Below, piece by piece: positions 8,110 to 14,677 of a stretch of DNA of 16,520 nucleotides. The position numbers and the translations under genes are program-made. Numbering within the stretch: position 1 is the first letter of the stretch; every line of letters starts with the position of its first letter. The notes beneath the pieces were generated by a model that saw nothing but the letters and a program-made list of their open reading frames with translations, was not told where the DNA came from and ran no database searches. Origin of the DNA: Acidobacteria bacterium UBA2994 (lineage in GTDB: Bacteria > Acidobacteriota > Vicinamibacteria > Vicinamibacterales > UBA8438); contig DEAA01000004.1 in NCBI GenBank assembly GCA_002346545.1, positions 1-16,520 of the forward strand, read 5' to 3'.

Positions 8110-8143
8110 CGACCGAAACGGTCGTATATAAGCGTATCACGCT
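8110..8143 (-). promoter_or_regulatory. Candidate suf promoter/operator: two dyads flanking TATATA
   Basis: Two perfect inverted repeats, each with a 3-nt spacer, sit head to tail around TATATA (8125-8130): CGACCG-AAA-CGGTCG (8110-8124) and AGCGT-ATC-ACGCT (8131-8143). TATATA matches 4 of 6 -10 consensus positions on the minus strand. A -35 is not convincing (TAGATC at 8148-8153, 17 bp away). If TATATA is the -10, one dyad would cover the start site and the other the spacer, which is where a repressor would act. It is about 120 bp upstream of sufB and 46 bp beyond the end of the symporter gene. Confidence 0.4.
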
Positions 8144-8188
8144 GTGGGATCTAGAGAAAGCCCTCGGGAACTCCTCGACGATGGTGGC

Positions 8189-9892
8189 TCAGCCCGTGCC
8201 GGCCGACCGGCTGCCGGCACTCAGCACCAGCCCCACGACGATCACGACCACCGCGCCGATGACGTTGTACCAGATGAAGGAAATCTCGGTCGTGGCCTCG
8301 ACCAGCGCCACGACCGCCATGCCCGATAGCAGCCCCCAGAACGCCCCCGTGCCGGTGGCTCGCCGGAAGATGATGGCCAGCCCGAACACCCCGAGCAGCG
8401 ATCCGTAGAAATACGAACCGACCTGGTTCACCACCTCGATGAGCGAGCCCAAATTCGCCGCATACAGGGCAAACACCGTGGCGAAGATACCCCAGAACGC
8501 AGTGGAGAGCTTGGACATCACCAAATAGTGGCGATCGGTGGCTCCGGGCCGAAGATGCCGACGGTAGAGGTCGATGACCGTGGCGGCCGACAGCGCGTTC
8601 AACTCCGCCGCGATACTCGACATAGCGGCGGCGAAGATGGCAGCGATCAGCAGGCCGACCAGCCCGATCGGCAGCTGGGTGGTAATGAAGGTCGGAAACA
8701 CGTAGTTAACATCGTTGTAGTCGTCGTCGCCCAGGTCGGGCACGGCGACCGCCGCAACGGCTTCGGCCCGGGCTCGAACCTCAAGCAGCCGATCCTGGCT
8801 AGCGACGTAGGCGTCTCGGGCCGCCGCCGTCGCTGACACATCGCCTGACCGACGAGCCAAGATCATCCCACTTGCCGCATTCCGGCGAGCCGCAAAGGCC
8901 TCCCCGAACTCTTCCTCTATCCGGGCATACGCCCCGGCATGGCTCCCGGCCCTGATGGCGTCTTCGTGGGCTCGGTTGAAGAGGGTGGGCGGCTGGTTGA
9001 ACAGATAGAAGACGAAGACCAACACCCCGGTGAGCAGAATCAGCGCCTGGAGCGGAATCTTCCAGAAGGCGCTCATCAGCAGGGAGCGCCGGCCAGCATC
9101 GACGGACTTCGCCGTCAGATAGCGTTGCACCTGGCTCTGGTCGCACCCGAAGTAGCCCAGCATCAGGAACAGCCCACCGAACAGACCCGACCAGAAGGTG
9201 TAGGTCTCGTTCGGATCCAGGCTGAAGTCGATCGTGGTCAGTCGACCGCTCGCTCCAGCCACTCGCAGGGCGTCGCCGAGGCCGACCTCGTCCGGCAAGC
9301 CGAGTAACAACATGACCACAGCGGCGAAGACACCACCCACGATGACGAACATCTGCTTCACGTCGGCCCAGGTGACGGCCTGCACCCCGCCGAACATCGT
9401 GTACACGGTCGTCGGCACACCGATGGCTATCGCCGTGATGACGAGGTTCCACCCCAGCACGATCGACAGCACCACTGCTGGAGCGGAAATGACCACGCCG
9501 ACCGCCAGCCCGCGGGACACGAGGAACAGGATGCTGGCCAGCGCTCGGGTCTTGGCGTCGAACCGACGCTCCAGATACTCGTAGGCGGTGATTACCCCGG
9601 CTCTGTAAAGGAACGGGACGAGGGTAACCGACAGAATCACCATCGCTAGCGGCAGCCCGAAGTAGAACTGGACGAACCGCATCCCGTCGTCGTAGCCCTG
9701 GCCAGTCGTGCCCACCAGCGTGATGGCGCTCATCTGGGTAGCCATCACCGACAGCCCGACCGCCCACCAGGGCAGCGAACGCCCGGCCAGGAAGTAGCCC
9801 TCCACCGCGTCGGTGTTCTTGGAACGACGGATGCCGTCGACGATGACCCAGGCCAAATACCCGGCGATGATCAGCCAGTCGAGAGGATGCAT
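8189..9892 (-). CDS. Sodium:solute symporter (SSS family)
   Basis: A 567-residue integral membrane protein of the sodium:solute symporter family, which couples Na+ entry to solute uptake. The substrate cannot be read from the sequence. Seen: [23 protein letters not shown] (34-56) in the first core helices, the YGGVQAV-like [12 protein letters not shown] (167-178), the family motif [20 protein letters not shown] (251-270), and the Na+-site helix [15 protein letters not shown] (421-435). About 13 hydrophobic segments are present. Residues about 300-398 form a long hydrophilic, Ala/Arg/Glu-rich helical insertion between two membrane helices, followed by an acidic DDDYNDVNY. The gene lies 14 bases after the 51-residue membrane protein gene, so the two are probably one transcript. 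No SD precedes the ATG, suggesting translational coupling. Confidence 0.93.
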   Translation of the reverse strand: MHPLDWLIIAGYLAWVIVDGIRRSKNTDAVEGYFLAGRSLPWWAVGLSVMATQMSAITLVGTTGQGYDDGMRFVQFYFGLPLAMVILSVTLVPFLYRAGVITAYEYLERRFDAKTRALASILFLVSRGLAVGVVISAPAVVLSIVLGWNLVITAIAIGVPTTVYTMFGGVQAVTWADVKQMFVIVGGVFAAVVMLLLGLPDEVGLGDALRVAGASGRLTTIDFSLDPNETYTFWSGLFGGLFLMLGYFGCDQSQVQRYLTAKSVDAGRRSLLMSAFWKIPLQALILLTGVLVFVFYLFNQPPTLFNRAHEDAIRAGSHAGAYARIEEEFGEAFAARRNAASGMILARRSGDVSATAAARDAYVASQDRLLEVRARAEAVAAVAVPDLGDDDYNDVNYVFPTFITTQLPIGLVGLLIAAIFAAAMSSIAAELNALSAATVIDLYRRHLRPGATDRHYLVMSKLSTAFWGIFATVFALYAANLGSLIEVVNQVGSYFYGSLLGVFGLAIIFRRATGTGAFWGLLSGMAVVALVEATTEISFIWYNVIGAVVVIVVGLVLSAGSRSAGTG

Positions 9893-9906
9893 GACAGACG
9901 GGCAGG

Positions 9907-10062
9907 TCAGGGGCCGGTAAAATAGCTCGCGAAGAACCAGAGCGCCATCAACGTCGCCACCTCGACCAACAACACCGCCACGTAGGTCCGTCCGAGCGGG
10001 TGGTCGCCGCGGGTATCGAAGAAACGGGGCGCTTCGGCCGGGTCTGGAGAAGGCTTGGGCAT
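9907..10062 (-). CDS. Small single-helix membrane protein upstream of the symporter
   Basis: A 51-residue protein of unknown function. The first half is polar and proline-rich ([20 protein letters not shown]); residues about 24-48 form one membrane helix ([20 protein letters not shown]). The frame stays open upstream to 10395, but that part runs antisense through the ctaD start and is not protein-like, so the ATG at 10062 is preferred. The gene ends 14 bases before the symporter start on the same strand, so it may encode a small accessory or stabilising subunit of the transporter. This rests on position only. It is divergent from the cytochrome oxidase operon. Confidence 0.7.
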   Translation of the reverse strand: MPKPSPDPAEAPRFFDTRGDHPLGRTYVAVLLVEVATLMALWFFASYFTGP

Positions 10063-10290
10063 GCGACTGATCCCGCAGTATAGCGCCGGGGAGTCGCCGG
10101 CCTTGACGACAATCCGGAGGACATATCCGTGCGCCCCGGATCGGGGTTGCACCTCCTCAGGTGCGCCGATAGAATTGCGCGGGCGCCAGGGGGCTTGTGA
10201 ATATAGGCACTTACTAGACGCCGCCGTCCGACGGTGGCGCGTCGCGGGTGTCGACCGTCGTTTCCGGGAAGTCAAGAAAGGAGTCACGAG
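10063..10290. promoter_or_regulatory. Divergent control region between the symporter pair and ctaD
   Basis: 228 bp without a supported gene, containing three dyads: CCCCG-GAT-CGGGG (10134-10146), GCACCT-CCTC-AGGTGC (10149-10164), and GCCGCCGTC/GACGGTGGC centred at 10229 (one G-T wobble, 10220-10238). On the plus strand TTGCGC (10175-10180) and GAATAT (10199-10204), 18 bp apart, are a weak candidate promoter for ctaD, giving a leader of about 80 nt that carries the third hairpin. No confident promoter was found for the minus-strand pair. Confidence 0.4.
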
Positions 10291-10293
10291 TTG
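10277..10293 (+). promoter_or_regulatory. Strong SD that fixes a TTG start for ctaD
   Basis: AAAGGAG (10277-10283) is a near-perfect Shine-Dalgarno sequence, seven bases before TTG (10291-10293). The frame also opens at a GTG at 10234 and has a GTG at 10300. The first has no SD and would add 19 basic, non-conserved residues; the second is 16 bases from the SD. TTG is therefore the best start. Confidence 0.7.
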
Positions 10294-12063
10294 GAGAACG
10301 TGACGACCGCCGAACAGGTATCGCACGCCGAGCACGGGCACGACGAGCATCACGAGCTGAGTTTTCTTCAGTCCTACGTTTTCTCGTTGGACCACAAGGT
10401 GATCGGCATCCAGTACGCCATCACCGCCATGCTCTTCCTGCTACTGGGCTTCACCCTGATGATGATCATGCGGTGGCAGCTGGCGTTCCCCTACACGCCG
10501 ATCCCCGTGATCGGCGGGCTGTTGGGCCAGAACAACGCGCAGTTCATCGCACCGGAGTTCTACAACAGCCTGGGCGCCATGCACGGCACCATCATGGTGT
10601 TCCTGGGCGTCGTGCCCCTCGCCGTGGGCGGATTCGGGAACTACGTGCTCCCGCTGCAGATCGGCGCGCCCGACATGGCGTTCCCGCGGCTGAACATGGC
10701 CAGCTACTGGACGTTCTTCTGTGGCGGCGTCGTGATGTTCGCCAGCTTTTTCGTCCCGGGTGGCGCAGCCAACTCCGGGTGGACGTCGTACGCGCCGCTC
10801 TCGGTCATCGCCACCGAGGGACAGACCTGGTGGCTGGTGGGGATGATCTTCCTCATCACGTCGTCGCTCCTGGGCTCGGTCAACTTCATCGTCACGACTC
10901 TGCAACTGCGGGCCCCGGGACTCAGCTTCATGCGCCTGCCGTTTTTCGTCTGGGCGCAGCTCGTGACATCGTTCCTGCTGCTGCTCGCCTTTCCGCCCCT
11001 CGAGGCTGCCGGTGTGATGCAGCTCATGGACCGGGTCGCCGACACCAGCTTCTTCATGCCGGCCGGACTGGTCACCGGTGACGGCCCGCTCGAGATCAGT
11101 GGCGGCGGCAGCCCGCTACTGTGGCAGCACCTGTTCTGGTTCTTAGCCCACCCGGAGGTCTACGTCCTGATCCTCCCGGCCATGGGCATCGTTGCCGAGG
11201 TGCTTGCCAACAACACCCGTAAGCCACTCTGGGGCTACCGGGTGCTGGTGGCCTCGGTCATCTTCCTCGGCTTCATGTCGTTCATCGTCTGGGCCCACCA
11301 CATGTTCATGACCGGGATGGGCACGACGATGAGCTCGTTCTTCCAGACCACCACGATGATCATCTCGGTGCCATCGGTGGTCATTCTGTCGGCGCTGCTG
11401 ATCTCTCTCTACGGCGGCTCGATACGCTATCCAGTCCCGATGCTGTTCGCCTTGGCCTTCCTGCCGATGTTCGCCATCGGCGGGCTGACCGGACTGCCGC
11501 TGGGGCTGACCGCGCCAGACCTCCATTTCCACGACACCTACTACGTCATCGGACACTTCCACTACGTGGTGGCGCCAGGCACGATCTTCGCGCTGTTCGC
11601 CGGGATCTATTACTGGTACCCGAAGGCGACCGGGCGGGTAATGAGCGAGCTGCTCGGCAAGATCCACTTCTGGGGCTCGTTTATCGCGATCCAGTTCGTG
11701 TTCACACCAATGTTCATCACCGGCCTGGCCGGTATGAACCGCCGTCTCTATGACGGCGGCCTGGAGTATGCGCACCTCCAGGAGGTCGTGGGCTGGAACG
11801 CGACAATGTCCTACGGCGCGTGGACGCTTGGGTTCTTCCAGATCTTCTTCATCTTCAACTTCTTCTGGAGCATCCGGAACGGCAAGAAGGTGGATGACAA
11901 CCCGTGGAAGGCGACCACGCTCGAGTGGCAGGCTCCGTCACCACCGCCGCATGGCAACTTCACCTCACCGCCCGAGGTACACCGCGGCCCTTACGAGTAC
12001 AGCGTGCCTGGTGCCGACAAGGACTTCACGATGCAGGGCGAGGCCGACCCCGCAAAGGCGTAA
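10291..12063 (+). CDS. ctaD: Cytochrome c oxidase subunit I (A-type heme-copper oxidase)
   Basis: Catalytic subunit of a proton-pumping terminal oxidase, 590 residues from TTG with about 12 membrane helices. Ligands present: H98 and H424 for the low-spin heme, H422 for the high-spin heme, and H287, H336 and H337 for CuB, with Y291 (HPEVY) as the cross-linked tyrosine. H414 and D415 match the Mg site. D-pathway residues are kept: D128 and N135 (GAPDMAFPRLN) and E289 (HPEVY), as in A1-type enzymes. Aligned without gaps from WAHHM (334-338) to GGSI (375-378), the canonical PTG(I/V)K reads PSVVI, so the K-pathway lysine is I365 and the nearby threonine is S362. The N-terminus is histidine-rich (residues 12-21). 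It heads the operon ctaD-ctaE-ctaF-x-x-coxB. NO reduction is less likely because the tyrosine is present. Confidence 0.96.
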   Translation: MENVTTAEQVSHAEHGHDEHHELSFLQSYVFSLDHKVIGIQYAITAMLFLLLGFTLMMIMRWQLAFPYTPIPVIGGLLGQNNAQFIAPEFYNSLGAMHGTIMVFLGVVPLAVGGFGNYVLPLQIGAPDMAFPRLNMASYWTFFCGGVVMFASFFVPGGAANSGWTSYAPLSVIATEGQTWWLVGMIFLITSSLLGSVNFIVTTLQLRAPGLSFMRLPFFVWAQLVTSFLLLLAFPPLEAAGVMQLMDRVADTSFFMPAGLVTGDGPLEISGGGSPLLWQHLFWFLAHPEVYVLILPAMGIVAEVLANNTRKPLWGYRVLVASVIFLGFMSFIVWAHHMFMTGMGTTMSSFFQTTTMIISVPSVVILSALLISLYGGSIRYPVPMLFALAFLPMFAIGGLTGLPLGLTAPDLHFHDTYYVIGHFHYVVAPGTIFALFAGIYYWYPKATGRVMSELLGKIHFWGSFIAIQFVFTPMFITGLAGMNRRLYDGGLEYAHLQEVVGWNATMSYGAWTLGFFQIFFIFNFFWSIRNGKKVDDNPWKATTLEWQAPSPPPHGNFTSPPEVHRGPYEYSVPGADKDFTMQGEADPAKA

Positions 12064-12082
12064 CCCGAAGGTGTGATCCGTC

Positions 12083-12673
12083 ATGGAAATTCCGTATACC
12101 GTCGCTGAACGGCCAGACACTGGCGTCAACAACGTCAAGCTCGGCATCTGGCTGTTCCTCGCCTCAGAGGTCATGCTGTTCGGTGGCTTGTTCTCGACCT
12201 ACGTCATCCTCCGCCTGGGCGGGACTGACTGGCCGTTGGGTTCGGACATCCTGAGCGTGCCGATCGGCACCTTCAACACCGCTGTCCTGATTGGGTCGAG
12301 TGTGACCATGGTCATGGCGCACGCTTCTCTCAAGATGAACCAGTTTGACCAGTTCAAGAAATACATGGGCCTCACCGTTCTCCTGGCCCTGGTTTTCCTC
12401 ACGGTGAAAAGCTACGAGTATTTCGACAAGATCTCGCACGGCGACCTGCCGAGCGCGTCGACCTTCCTGGCGATCTACTGGACGATGACCGCGCTGCACG
12501 GGCTGCACATCATCGGCGGCGTTGTGGTGAACGGCTACTTCTGGGGCCCTGGTAGCAAGATGTTCCACTCTAGGCCCGAGATGTTCGCCAACCGGGTCGA
12601 GGCGGCGGGCCTCTATTGGCACTTCGTCGACCTCGTCTGGATTTTCCTGTTCCCGGTGCTCTATCTACTGTAG
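12083..12673 (+). CDS. ctaE: Cytochrome c oxidase subunit III
   Basis: A 196-residue, five-helix form of subunit III; many bacterial versions lack the first two helices of the seven-helix form. Subunit III carries no redox centre and stabilises the D-pathway entrance of subunit I. Seen: KLGIWLFLASEVMLFGGLF (19-37) with the conserved E29, the TALHGLHIIGG loop (136-146), and the C-terminal signature YWHFVDLVWIFLFPVLYL (178-195). It starts 19 bases after ctaD; GAAGGTG upstream is a moderate SD. The overall length and motifs match subunit III of aa3/caa3-type oxidases, not the quinol oxidase CyoC, although the two families are close. Confidence 0.94.
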   Translation: MEIPYTVAERPDTGVNNVKLGIWLFLASEVMLFGGLFSTYVILRLGGTDWPLGSDILSVPIGTFNTAVLIGSSVTMVMAHASLKMNQFDQFKKYMGLTVLLALVFLTVKSYEYFDKISHGDLPSASTFLAIYWTMTALHGLHIIGGVVVNGYFWGPGSKMFHSRPEMFANRVEAAGLYWHFVDLVWIFLFPVLYLL

Positions 12674-12728
12674 CAACCGACAGCCCCAGGACAGGCATCA
12701 GGAAACAGAAGAAAGTAGGTAGGTAGTC

Positions 12729-13076
12729 ATGAGCGGAAGCCACGACGATACCCAGCATCACATCAGCGCCTACAGGAAGGTGGCCGGGGCCCTGGCGGTC
12801 CTGACGGTGGTCACGGTGCTGGCGTCGTATATCGAGGTCGGGGTCGCGCTGGGCATCGTGCTCGCGTTGATCATCGCCACCACCAAGGGCTCGCTAGTCG
12901 CCAGTGTGTTCATGCATCTCAAGGACGAGAAGAGCCTGTGGCTCACCGGCACCCTGATCCTGACGGTGGTGTTCTGGTTCGTGCTGATGCTAATTCCGAT
13001 CATGGGTCGGATGGACAACGTCGGCACCTACAAGCCACTGCCAAATGCCAACGCCGTGGCCCACGAGGCGCATTGA
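12729..13076 (+). CDS. ctaF: Cytochrome c oxidase subunit IV, prokaryotic type
   Basis: A 115-residue membrane protein with three helices (about 17-35, 38-60 and 70-92). The family hallmark KGSLVASVFMHLKDEK (53-68) matches the 'K(A/G)SLVA-FFMHLK-E' motif of bacterial subunit IV. These small subunits surround subunit I and are not catalytic. Both ends contain histidines (SHDDTQHH near the start; AHEAH at the end), which may be incidental or may bind metal. It starts 55 bases after ctaE, behind an unusual GTAGGTAGGTAG run that can act as the ribosome site. Order and strand place it in the ctaD operon. Confidence 0.9.
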   Translation: MSGSHDDTQHHISAYRKVAGALAVLTVVTVLASYIEVGVALGIVLALIIATTKGSLVASVFMHLKDEKSLWLTGTLILTVVFWFVLMLIPIMGRMDNVGTYKPLPNANAVAHEAH

Positions 13077-13088
13077 TCGAGCGACACG

Positions 13089-13295
13089 ATGTCGTTGCGC
13101 AGCTTCCACCTATTCTTCATAGTCGCCTCGATCGCCATCTCACTGATGATGGGGGTCTGGGGTGGGATCACCTACGGGTCGATTCGGGGCTCGGTGTGGC
13201 ATCTGGTCACAGCCCTCGGGTCAGTGACCACCGCGGGGCTACTGGCGCTTTACTTGAGCAAGTTCATCAAGAAAACGAAGGAACTCGGCTACTGA
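13089..13295 (+). CDS. Small two-helix membrane protein in the oxidase operon
   Basis: A 68-residue protein of unknown function, with two predicted membrane helices (about 5-30 and 36-60) and a basic C-terminus (KFIKKTKELGY). It starts 12 bases after ctaF and ends 14 bases before the next gene, so it belongs to the same transcript. The upstream sequence has only a weak SD (GAGCGA). I recognise no family. Possible roles are an extra small oxidase subunit or an assembly factor; only position supports either. A shifted plus-strand frame overlapping it (12938-13591) is a shadow extension of the next gene. Confidence 0.75.
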   Translation: MSLRSFHLFFIVASIAISLMMGVWGGITYGSIRGSVWHLVTALGSVTTAGLLALYLSKFIKKTKELGY

Positions 13296-13309
13296 GGAAC
13301 GAGGGCCTC

Positions 13310-13591
13310 ATGCAGATATTGCCGCTACGTCTCGCCTGGACCGTCGCCCTAGCGGGTCTGCTCAACATCGCCCTTCCTCGCACAAGTGAAGCGTGCGCGA
13401 TCTGCTTTGGCGACCCGAACTCGCCGATGGCGATCGGCACCAGCTGGGGAATTCTGTTGTTACTGTGCGTCACTGTCGGCATGCTGGGCGCCTTCGCCTA
13501 CTTCTTCCTTTACCTGGTCCGGCGTTCACGGATGGCGCTTGGAGAGCAGTCGGAGATGACTCGCTCGACCCAGGCACCTCGGAGTGTGTAG
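13310..13591 (+). CDS. Exported small membrane protein with a CAICFGDPNSP motif
   Basis: A 93-residue protein with an N-terminal hydrophobic signal or anchor (about 8-22), then SEACAICFGDPNSPMAIG at 26-43, a second membrane helix (about 46-70) and a basic, polar tail (RRSRMALGEQ). The CxxC pair (C29 and C32) would lie on the outer face of the membrane. Similar 'CA(V/I)CFGDP-SP' proteins are, from memory, encoded beside terminal oxidase genes in several phyla, usually as hypothetical proteins; metal, heme or thiol chemistry is possible. GAGGG (13301-13305) lies four bases before the ATG. The same frame is open much further upstream (from 12938), but that part overlaps ctaF and the 68-residue gene and is not real. 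Confidence 0.8.
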   Translation: MQILPLRLAWTVALAGLLNIALPRTSEACAICFGDPNSPMAIGTSWGILLLLCVTVGMLGAFAYFFLYLVRRSRMALGEQSEMTRSTQAPRSV

Positions 13592-13594
13592 AAG

Positions 13595-14341
13595 ATGCAG
13601 GAACTACTAGGACTTCCGGTGCAGGCGTCGGCCCACGCGGCCGAGATCGACCAGATGATCGTCATCTTGCACTGGCTGATGCTGGCGCTTTTCGTCGGTT
13701 GGGGCATCTTCTTCGTCTACACCCTCATCCGATTCCGCGCCTCGGCCAACCCTAAGGCGGACTACCAAGGCGTCAAGAGCCACGTGTCGACCTACCTCGA
13801 GGTGGCCGTGGCCCTAGTCGAGGCGGTCATCCTTGTGGCGTTCGCAATTCCAGCCTGGACCACCCGGGTCAACGCGTTCCCACCCGAGGACGGCGCGACG
13901 GTCGTACACCTGATCGCCAAGCAGTTCGCCTGGCACTCGGTCTACGCCGGTCCGGACGGCCGGTTCGGACGTCGTGATGCCAGCCTGATCACGCCGGCCA
14001 ATGAGATCGGCCTCGACCGCAGCGACCCAAACGGCGCCGACGACATCTACACCATCAACCAACTAAATCTCCCGGTTGACACCCCGGTGATCGTCTATCT
14101 CTCGAGCATGGACGTCATCCACAGCTTCGCCATCAACTCGATGCGGGTGAAGCAGGACGCCATCCCCGGCATCGAGACCCCCGTCTGGTTCGAACCCACC
14201 ATGGAGGGGGACTTCCAGATCAACTGCTCACAGCTCTGCGGGCTGGGCCACTACCGGATGCGTGGCGCGGTCACCGTGATGAACGCAGGGAACTTCCAGA
14301 ACTTCCTAGACGAAGAAACCGCCAGACTGGCCGCCGACTAG
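13595..14341 (+). CDS. coxB: Cytochrome c oxidase subunit II (CuA subunit)
   Basis: Subunit II accepts electrons from cytochrome c at its dinuclear CuA centre and passes them to subunit I. The 248-residue protein has two membrane helices (about 21-46 and 68-88) and an outer CuA domain. CuA ligands seen: H176 (DVIHSFAINSM), C211, C215, H219 and M222 (CSQLCGLGHYRM). The residue usually Glu, which binds through its backbone carbonyl, is Q213. The aromatic electron-entry segment is QFAWHSVY (110-117). E69 aligns with the K-pathway entrance glutamate (bovine E62); a second glutamate, E76, lies deeper in the same helix. The protein ends after the CuA domain with no fused cytochrome c, so the donor is separate. 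It starts three bases after the previous gene, with GGAG upstream. Coming last in the operon is unusual; coxB commonly precedes ctaD. Confidence 0.95.
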   Translation: MQELLGLPVQASAHAAEIDQMIVILHWLMLALFVGWGIFFVYTLIRFRASANPKADYQGVKSHVSTYLEVAVALVEAVILVAFAIPAWTTRVNAFPPEDGATVVHLIAKQFAWHSVYAGPDGRFGRRDASLITPANEIGLDRSDPNGADDIYTINQLNLPVDTPVIVYLSSMDVIHSFAINSMRVKQDAIPGIETPVWFEPTMEGDFQINCSQLCGLGHYRMRGAVTVMNAGNFQNFLDEETARLAAD

Positions 14342-14356
14342 GCCAGCCGGTTGCGT

Positions 14357-14677
14357 CTAGCGCGTAATCTGGAACTCGGCGCGGGCCTCGGTGACGAGCG
14401 CTTCGAGCGCTTCGGCCGCCGAGGCCATGTCCGTGATGCTGGTCTGCACGATCGGCCCCAGCCGCGCCTGATAGCTGGCGACGTCTTCACCCGCATCGGC
14501 GGCCGCGGACAACAGGTTCAGCAACTCGACGTTGGCGGTCTGGAATCGCTCGTGGGCCCGCTCGCCCACCGGCCCGCCGGCCTCGGCCGGCGCCGCACCA
14601 TCCCCCTCGAAAGCGACGCCACACGCAAGAGTCGCCAGACACAGCGCGGCACCGAGGCCACGCCCCAGCGTCGTCAT
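14357..14677 (-). CDS. Small putative lipoprotein downstream of the DsbA-like gene
   Basis: A 106-residue protein of unknown function. The N-terminus has a short basic start, a hydrophobic stretch and LATLACG (14-20). C19 could be lipidated, although the -3 position is threonine, so the lipobox is imperfect. The mature part is hydrophilic and alanine/glutamate-rich, predicted as helices (about 38-106), with no cysteine or recognisable motif. Its ATG overlaps the stop of the DsbA-like gene (ATGA), which points to coupled translation and perhaps a shared envelope role. It converges with coxB, with 15 bases between the stops. Confidence 0.7.
   Translation of the reverse strand: MTTLGRGLGAALCLATLACGVAFEGDGAAPAEAGGPVGERAHERFQTANVELLNLLSAAADAGEDVASYQARLGPIVQTSITDMASAAEALEALVTEARAEFQITR

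Noticed and set aside
8110..8124. The CGACCG/CGGTCG dyad as a rho-independent terminator of the symporter gene
   Set aside because: No T-tract follows on the minus strand (GGAATAAATCC comes next), so an operator or promoter role is more likely.
8799..9767. 322-codon minus-strand frame inside the symporter gene
   Set aside because: It is a shifted frame of the symporter; the peptide is Arg/Gly-rich without motifs, whereas the symporter frame has clear SSS signatures.
10063..10395. N-terminal extension of the 51-residue protein
   Set aside because: It would run antisense through the ctaD start and SD, and the added residues are basic and non-conserved in character.
11143..11775. 210-codon minus-strand frame opposite ctaD
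   Set aside because: Antisense to the most conserved part of ctaD; the His/Arg/Glu-rich peptide is a complement artefact.
10291..12063. Possibility that the subunit I homologue is a nitric oxide reductase
   Set aside because: The HPEVY tyrosine, D-pathway residues and a CuA-bearing subunit II are all present, which fits an oxygen reductase better despite the missing K-pathway lysine.
12938..13591. Plus-strand frame of 217 codons running through ctaF and two small genes
   Set aside because: Only the part from 13310 is real. Upstream it overlaps ctaF and the 68-residue gene out of frame, and a good SD supports the ATG at 13310.
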